A program made the translations under genes and the position numbers. From the NCBI GenBank assembly GCA_046481785.1, contig JAWOJF010000233.1, positions 1 to 12,144 of the forward strand: a stretch of DNA of 12,144 nucleotides, written 5' to 3'. Of this stretch, positions 8,088-12,144 are shown one piece after another; positions within the stretch are counted from its first letter, which is position 1, and every line of letters starts with the position of its first letter. The notes under the pieces are model-generated. The model saw only the letters and a program-made list of their open reading frames with translations, had not been told where the DNA came from and searched no databases. The stretch comes from JAWOJF01 sp046481785. Lineage in GTDB: Bacteria; Bacteroidota; Ignavibacteria; Ignavibacteriales; Ignavibacteriaceae.

Positions 8088-8118
8088 AAAGAAATTCATT
8101 ATCGTACTAGATTTCTTT
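8088..8118. repeat. Perfect 8-base inverted repeat in the core of the purF-methyltransferase spacer
   Basis: AAAGAAAT (8088-8095) and ATTTCTTT (8111-8118) are exact inverted copies separated by 15 bases. The stem is AT-rich and weak, and no T-run follows in a direction that would terminate either neighbouring gene. It is more likely an inner part of the mobile-looking element bounded by the two arrays than a terminator. Confidence 0.4.
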
Positions 8119-8130
8119 ATTTTTCACAAC

Positions 8131-8179
8131 TCGTTAATCCATAAATTCAGTAATCCATTAATTCACTAATTCGTTAATT
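8131..8179 (-). repeat. Right array of the same degenerate repeat, inverted, abutting the methyltransferase start
   Basis: Read on the minus strand there are six consecutive units: AATTAACG, AATTAGTG, AATTAATGG, ATTACTG, AATTTATGG and ATTAACG. They are inverted relative to the array at 7992-8020. Just inside both arrays lies a similar GTGA-plus-A-run stretch (8027-8037 on the plus strand; complement of 8119-8126), so the inverted similarity extends past the units. The array ends only three bases before the ATG at 8183 and occupies the place of a leader and ribosome binding site. Confidence 0.65.
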
Positions 8180-8182
8180 TCT

Positions 8183-8926
8183 ATGGCACAAGATAATTTT
8201 TCACAGGTTTCTGATCTTTACGCTAAGTATCGGCCCGCATATCCAAAGGAAATGTATGATTTTATTTTCAGTCATTTAAGTAATATGGATAAAGCGTGGG
8301 ATTGTGCAACGGGCTCCGGCCAGGTTGCTTCATACCTGGCTGGTCATTTTAAAGAGGTATATGCAAATGATATTAGTCCCCAGCAGCTTAGTTATGCTCC
8401 CAGAAAAGATAATATAAAATATTTCAACGTGCCGTCAGAAGATACAGGCTTCATGCCCAACTATTTTGATTTGATAACAGTTGCTCAGGCGGTTCATTGG
8501 TTTGATTTTAATAAATTTTATGATGAAGTAAGAAGAACAGCAAAAAACGGAGCTCTGCTTGCTGTTTTTGGTTATGGCCAGCCCGGCATAAGTGATGCCA
8601 TAAATATACTTATTAAGAATTTTGATGATGATACTTTCAGCAGATATTTTCAGGAACAGCGTAGATATGTTATCCAGGAATTAAAAACCATCCCCTTTCC
8701 TTTTAAAGAAATTCCTAATAACGGGTTTATTCATAAAACAAAGTGGCTTTTAGATGATCTTGAAGGCTTTTTAAATTCTTGGTCAAGTGTGCAGAAGATT
8801 AAAACAGAAGAGGGCTATAATCCGGTTGATGGTTTAATGGAAAAAATAAAGATGTATTGGGAGAAGGGAGAGATAAAGGAAGTAAATTTTCCTGTTTTTT
8901 TGAGATTAGGAATCATTGTACAATGA
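8183..8926 (+). CDS. Class I SAM-dependent methyltransferase (Methyltransf_11, TMT1/CRG1-like)
   Basis: This is a 247-residue cytosolic methyltransferase, a normal length for the family. The N-terminus FSQVSDLYAKYRPAYP (6-21) is the usual lead-in. Motif I is AWDCATGSGQVA (38-49), the glycine-containing SAM-binding loop. It is followed by an acidic residue at the end of strand 2 (D63, ANDIS), then FDLITVAQAVHWFDFNKF (95-112). The AQAVHWF signature is typical of trans-aconitate methyltransferase/CRG1-like proteins. The acceptor substrate cannot be read from the sequence; small carboxylic acids or lipids are known for relatives. The start is the first ATG of the frame. There is no Shine-Dalgarno sequence, because a repeat array runs up to the start codon. 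It is a single-gene unit, divergent from purF and flanked on both sides by non-coding repeats, with no partner gene nearby. Confidence 0.9.
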   Translation: MAQDNFSQVSDLYAKYRPAYPKEMYDFIFSHLSNMDKAWDCATGSGQVASYLAGHFKEVYANDISPQQLSYAPRKDNIKYFNVPSEDTGFMPNYFDLITVAQAVHWFDFNKFYDEVRRTAKNGALLAVFGYGQPGISDAINILIKNFDDDTFSRYFQEQRRYVIQELKTIPFPFKEIPNNGFIHKTKWLLDDLEGFLNSWSSVQKIKTEEGYNPVDGLMEKIKMYWEKGEIKEVNFPVFLRLGIIVQ

Positions 8927-8946
8927 ATATTTATAATAGCATGTAG

Positions 8947-8964
8947 CACAGGCTTTAGCCTGTG
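8947..8964. repeat. REP-like palindrome downstream of the methyltransferase
   Basis: CACAGGCTTTAGCCTGTG is an 8-base inverted repeat around TT, or a 7-base GC-rich stem with a TTTA loop. It stands out in AT-rich DNA, 20 bases after the methyltransferase stop. The ACAGGCT-TT-AGCCTGT core resembles REP/IS200-like TnpA-associated palindromes found in many copies in diverse bacteria (from memory). It could fold in RNA and protect the upstream mRNA end. No T-tract follows, so it is not a classical intrinsic terminator. Confidence 0.6.
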
Positions 8965-9032
8965 ATTGTGTAAAAATATCGCAGACTAAAGAATGTTGCA
9001 AAAATATAGTGAATTATAAAGCGATCTTAATA

Positions 9033-9059
9033 AATCCTAAGGAATCATAAGAATCTGCG
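9033..9059 (+). repeat. Short degenerate AATC repeat array
   Basis: Three consecutive units (AATCCTAAGG, AATCATAAG, AATCTGCG) are bounded by a short inverted pair, GCGAT at 9021-9025 and ATCGC at 9066-9070. No frame runs through it. It resembles, from memory, dispersed intergenic repeats of the AATCTGCG type. The rest of the 8927-9170 spacer, apart from the palindrome at 8947-8964, holds nothing I can identify; no clear promoter box is visible upstream of the gene at 9171. Confidence 0.4.
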
Positions 9060-9159
9060 TTCCATATCGCATTTACTGATTGCTTGTCCTTTCTATTTCA
9101 TTAAAAATATCAAAACACCATATAAAGTAAAGAAAAACATCCGATAATGGGTTATCACT

Positions 9160-9166
9160 AAAGGGG
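9160..9166 (+). promoter_or_regulatory. Weak Shine-Dalgarno-like AAAGGGG before the GLUG gene
   Basis: AAAGGGG lies four bases upstream of the ATG at 9171. It is the only G-rich purine run near any start in this window and supports that start, which is also fixed by the signal peptide that follows. The spacing is short and the match to GGAGG imperfect. Confidence 0.4.
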
Positions 9167-9170
9167 TTTT

Positions 9171-12144
9171 ATGAGAAAACAACTGCTCGCCTTAATTCTT
9201 TTCCTGAGCACTTTAACCTACGCACAAACTGCCGTAGAGCCATCAAATTTCAGAGAACAAAAAGCAGGAACATACTCTAACCCATACAAAATTGCAAACC
9301 TCGGGAACCTATATTGGATTGCTCTGGACACTACACGCTGGAATAAATATTATATTCAAACTGCTAATATAAATGCTTCTGCAGTAAAAACGTGGAATGT
9401 AAATACCGGCTGGATGCCCCTTGGAAACGAGGTAACACGGTTTACCGGCGATTATGAGGGTAACGGACACATTATAGACAGTTTATACATTAACCGGTCC
9501 GCATTTAATCAGGGATTTTTTGGTTTTACAGAGAGAGCAACAATAAAGAACGTTGGACTATCAAATATAGATATTACCAACCATTGGGATAAAACTGGAG
9601 GGTTAGTAGGATATAATAAATATTCTCAAATAATTCAATGTTTCAGCAGCGGGAGCGTGCATGGAAATTCTTATGTAGGAGGTTTGGTAGGATTTAACGA
9701 GTTTTCTTATATTAGTTATTCTTATAGCAGTTGCAGGGTTGTTGGTAATTCTTATATTGGAGGATTAATTGGACTTGTCAGTAGCTATTATCATATTGAT
9801 TCATATACTGATCACTGTTACAGCAGCGGAAAAGTTGAAGGCATGTATTATAAGGGTGGTCTGATGGGCGGTTCTGGTTTGAATGAAAATTACGATGGTT
9901 CAATTATATCCGAGTGCTACTGGGATAATACTGTAAATTCTTTTGATAATTATATTGGTATTGGTAAAACTTCAGAGGAGATGAAATCTTATTCCACTTA
10001 CAATAGTACGGAATGGAATTTTTCTTATATGTGGGGTATAGATGAAACAGGCAAACAAAACAAAGGCTATCCTTTCCTGAGATGGCAGGGATATACTCAC
10101 GTTCTAAAACCCGTTTTTGCAACGCAGCCAGTCACAGATATCTCTGCTGCAACAGCATTAGGTCATGGGAGCATAGAGTTTTTAGGATATCCCCTGCCTT
10201 CCCAGTATGGATTATGCTGGAGTACATCGGAAAATCCCACAATAAACAATAATAAAACTATTCATACTCCTGTTTCTATAATAACATTTAATTCTTCAAT
10301 AACTGGATTTTTAACAAATACTACCTATTATGCAAGAGCTTATATTATTAGCACAGCAGACACATTTTATGCTAACCAGGTAAGTTTTGTTTACAATGGC
10401 TTTGAAGGTGCAGGCACTGATCAAATGCCATACTTAATTCAGTCACCGGATGATTTAAAATATCTTGCAGACAGCACTGCCCTCTGGGATAAAAGCTTTA
10501 AACAGACTGCTGAGATTAATGTTTCTGTAACAAAAACATGGAATAACGGTGAGGGATGGAAAACTATCGGCAGCAATCCACAACCCTTTACAGGTAAATA
10601 TGACGGGCAGGGATTTTCAATAGATAGTTTAATTATTAACCGACCTGATTCCAGCTACCAGGGACTATTTGGGAAAGCCCTCAATTCCACAATTACTAAT
10701 GTTAATTTAACTAATGTTAACATAGCCGGCGGTGATTACACAGGCGGTCTTGCTGGTACAAGTGTTTCTTCATCAATAATTAACTGCTCAAGCAGCGGCA
10801 GCATATCAACTGGTTCTTTTTCAGGCGGGCTTGTTGGAGTAACTGACTCTTCAACAATATACAATTGCAGCAGCACAGCTTATTTAAGCGGTACAAGTAA
10901 TACGGGACTATTGATTGGGTACAGCTATAATTCAACAACTACAAGCTCTTATACAAACGGAAATGTAAGCGGAACCACAAGTACCGGTGGTTTGATAGGA
11001 AATGCTGAAGGTTCAATTGTAAGCAGTTCTTATAGCAGTACTACAGTAAATGGAGACTCGTATATAGGAGGGCTTATAGGGGAAACTCATAATGCTGATG
11101 TAAATAATTGCTACAGCGACAGCAGTGTGCATGGCAACTTGATAGTAGGAGGCTTAACAGGTTATGATGTATCCTCAACAATTAGTAACTGCTACACTAT
11201 TGGTAGTGTAAGCGGCAGAATGTATACAGGGGGAATTAGTGGTTTGGGTTCTACTGTAAATAACTGTTTCTGGAATAAAACTGTTAATCCTGATTTAGAT
11301 AATGGTTTTGGAACCGGAAAAACTACTTATGAATTGAAAACGCATTCCACATATGTAAATGCAGGATGGGACTTTTTAAATGAAACATCCAATGGATCAG
11401 AAAATTACTGGGGTATTAATGAAACAGGTGCTGAACATGAAGGTTATCCTTTCCTGCAGTGGCAAGGCTTTAGTGACTTTCTGATTACAGATGAAACTCC
11501 ATACCTTATAAGATCACTAAATGACTTAAAATATATATCGGAAAATTCTCCTCTTTGGGATAAAATTTTTAAACAAGTTGTAAATATCAGTGCTGCATCC
11601 GTAAGCTCATGGAATGAAAACACTGGTTTCGGGCCAATAGGAAATGATACAATTCAATTTACAGGAAAGTATGACGGGAACGGATATATAATTGATAGTC
11701 TTTCAATAAATCGTTCCGACTCCAGCCACCAGGGCTTTTTTGGAAAGACAAATGGCTGTACGCTTGTTAAACTAAGATTAACTAATGTTAGCATTACCGG
11801 GAATGATAATATAGGTGGTCTTGTTGGAGAAAACGTTGCTTCTTCAATTAGTGAATGTTTCACTAACGGCAAAATTACGGGCAGCGAATCTGTTGGCGGG
11901 CTTATCGGCAAGAATCTTTCCTCTTCAATAAACCAAAGCAGCAGCAGTGCTGAGGTTACCGGTGGCTCTTATACAGGCGGCCTGGTTGGATCAAATGATT
12001 CATCGCCAATAAATGGTTGCCGGAGCGATGCTGAAGTTACTGGTACGGTTTATACAGGCTTATTAGTTGGATATAGTTATGCTTCAACAATTACTCATTC
12101 TTATGCTTATGGAAATGTGCATGCCGGGCCAAGAACAGGCGGAC
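9171..12144 (+). CDS. Large exported GLUG-repeat protein, three modules, 3' end outside window
   Basis: From the ATG at 9171 the frame is open to the window edge: 991 codons without a stop. Residues 1-18 are a signal peptide (MRKQLLALILFLSTLTYA, then Q). Three homologous modules follow: 37-308, 419-767 and 776 onward. Each starts xPY[LK]I and has a 105-residue head with W-x-PLG or IG, F-T-G-x-Y-[DE]-G-x-G-x-x-I-D-S-L and [QH]-G-x-F-G. Tandem GLUG repeats of 27 residues come next (GGLVG ... NCYSSGxVxG). Complete modules close with GxGKT-x-E-[ML]-K-x-x-STY, WGI-[DN]-ETG and GYPFLxWQG. Residues 309-418 form an Ig/fibronectin-like domain with YGLCWSTSENPT and TTYYARAY. GLUG motifs occur in secreted and surface proteins, including some M26 IgA-protease relatives; no catalytic motif is visible here. 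A surface adhesin or extracellular fibre is the likely role (inference), with a T9SS sorting domain expected beyond the edge. Confidence 0.93.
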   Translation, partial: MRKQLLALILFLSTLTYAQTAVEPSNFREQKAGTYSNPYKIANLGNLYWIALDTTRWNKYYIQTANINASAVKTWNVNTGWMPLGNEVTRFTGDYEGNGHIIDSLYINRSAFNQGFFGFTERATIKNVGLSNIDITNHWDKTGGLVGYNKYSQIIQCFSSGSVHGNSYVGGLVGFNEFSYISYSYSSCRVVGNSYIGGLIGLVSSYYHIDSYTDHCYSSGKVEGMYYKGGLMGGSGLNENYDGSIISECYWDNTVNSFDNYIGIGKTSEEMKSYSTYNSTEWNFSYMWGIDETGKQNKGYPFLRWQGYTHVLKPVFATQPVTDISAATALGHGSIEFLGYPLPSQYGLCWSTSENPTINNNKTIHTPVSIITFNSSITGFLTNTTYYARAYIISTADTFYANQVSFVYNGFEGAGTDQMPYLIQSPDDLKYLADSTALWDKSFKQTAEINVSVTKTWNNGEGWKTIGSNPQPFTGKYDGQGFSIDSLIINRPDSSYQGLFGKALNSTITNVNLTNVNIAGGDYTGGLAGTSVSSSIINCSSSGSISTGSFSGGLVGVTDSSTIYNCSSTAYLSGTSNTGLLIGYSYNSTTTSSYTNGNVSGTTSTGGLIGNAEGSIVSSSYSSTTVNGDSYIGGLIGETHNADVNNCYSDSSVHGNLIVGGLTGYDVSSTISNCYTIGSVSGRMYTGGISGLGSTVNNCFWNKTVNPDLDNGFGTGKTTYELKTHSTYVNAGWDFLNETSNGSENYWGINETGAEHEGYPFLQWQGFSDFLITDETPYLIRSLNDLKYISENSPLWDKIFKQVVNISAASVSSWNENTGFGPIGNDTIQFTGKYDGNGYIIDSLSINRSDSSHQGFFGKTNGCTLVKLRLTNVSITGNDNIGGLVGENVASSISECFTNGKITGSESVGGLIGKNLSSSINQSSSSAEVTGGSYTGGLVGSNDSSPINGCRSDAEVTGTVYTGLLVGYSYASTITHSYAYGNVHAGPRTGG
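9594..9935 (+). repeat. GLUG repeats of module 1 (four units)
   Basis: The units begin at residues 142 (TGGLVGYN), 169 (VGGLVGFN), 196 (IGGLIGLV) and 228 (KGGLMGGS). The first two are exactly 27 residues. The third is 32 residues because of an insertion around YYHIDSYTDH, and the fourth is longer and degenerate, leading into the module's closing segment. They lie within the coding sequence. Confidence 0.85.
10740..11285 (+). repeat. GLUG repeats of module 2 (seven units, 81-base period)
   Basis: Units start at residues 524, 551, 578, 605, 632, 659 and 686. The first six are each exactly 27 residues (81 bases) with no indel; the seventh (TGGISG) is shortened and runs into the closing segment. 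A Cys at the NC position recurs in most units. The third unit is a variant, TGLLIGYSYNST, with Leu replacing the second Gly. Confidence 0.9.
11811..12144 (+). repeat. GLUG repeats of module 3 (four units and the start of a fifth; cut by window end)
   Basis: Units start at residues 881, 908, 935 and 962, each exactly 27 residues. A fifth begins (TGG) at base 12135. The fourth unit, TGLLVGYSYAST, is the counterpart of the third unit of module 2. The window ends inside the repeat array, so the number of further repeats and modules is unknown. Confidence 0.9.

Larger units (their letters stand above)
10425..12144 (+). repeat. Tandem long repeat: modules 2 and 3 of the GLUG gene, 1071-base offset
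   Basis: Module 2 starts at 10425 and module 3 at 11496. The corresponding segments can be aligned by eye in both protein and DNA: for example TTAACTAATGTTA followed by [GA]CAT at 10708 and at 11779, and CCAG[CT][CT]ACCAGGG at about 10652 and 11723. There are many silent differences, so the duplication is not recent. Module 1 belongs to the same family but is more diverged. Confidence 0.75.

Noticed and set aside
8088..8118. Intrinsic terminator
   Set aside because: The stem is AT-rich and weak with a 15-base loop, and it is not at the end of a gene in either direction.
9904..10122. Minus-strand open frames inside the GLUG gene (also 11654-11911)
   Set aside because: They are antisense to a continuous 991-codon coding frame with clear repeat homology; there is no independent support.
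10740..11285. CRISPR-like array with an 81-base period
   Set aside because: The periodicity is in protein-coding GLUG units with drift throughout; there are no conserved direct repeats separated by unique spacers.

Overview
The window is an AT-rich stretch of chromosome, most likely from the Bacteroidota/Ignavibacteriota side of the FCB group (inference). The grounds are a secreted protease with a type IX secretion (Por) style C-terminal sorting domain, a GLUG-repeat protein containing an Ig-like domain of the WSTSENPT type, a TAnnTTTG-like -7 promoter box and weak or absent Shine-Dalgarno sequences. No rRNA, tRNA, CRISPR array, transposase or integrase is visible.

Layout. At the left edge (3-308, + strand) is the C-terminal end of a probable outer-membrane beta-barrel protein. 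It converges on a five-gene minus-strand cluster that reads right to left from 7918 to 378: purF (amidophosphoribosyltransferase), a 1420-residue secreted subtilisin-like protease with a TTG start, pgsA (CDP-alcohol phosphatidyltransferase), ftsY (SRP receptor GTPase) and a 68-residue basic protein with one C-terminal membrane helix. The gaps are 50, 20, -14 (overlap) and 15 bases, so the last four genes at least look co-transcribed. Apart from purF, the products are all concerned with the envelope: phospholipid head-group chemistry, membrane targeting of nascent proteins, a small membrane protein and an exported protease.

The right part is more accessory in character. A 264-base spacer (7919-8182) lies between purF and a divergent class I methyltransferase gene. 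It holds two oppositely oriented arrays of a degenerate 8-9 base unit around a roughly 110-base core, and one array runs up to the methyltransferase start codon. Downstream of that gene (8927-9170) are an 18-base REP-like palindrome and a second, different short degenerate array. From 9171 to the window end runs one uninterrupted open frame of 991 codons. It encodes an exported GLUG-repeat protein whose 3' end lies outside the window. It contains three homologous modules: each has a head of exactly 105 residues followed by near-perfect 27-residue (81-base) GLUG repeats, and the module 1-2 junction carries an Ig-like domain.

The most notable items are the very regular module and repeat architecture of the GLUG protein, the non-coding repeats on both sides of the methyltransferase gene, the forced TTG start of the protease, and the small tail-anchored protein behind ftsY. 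I see no convincing new defence or enzymatic system. The left housekeeping block is conventional.
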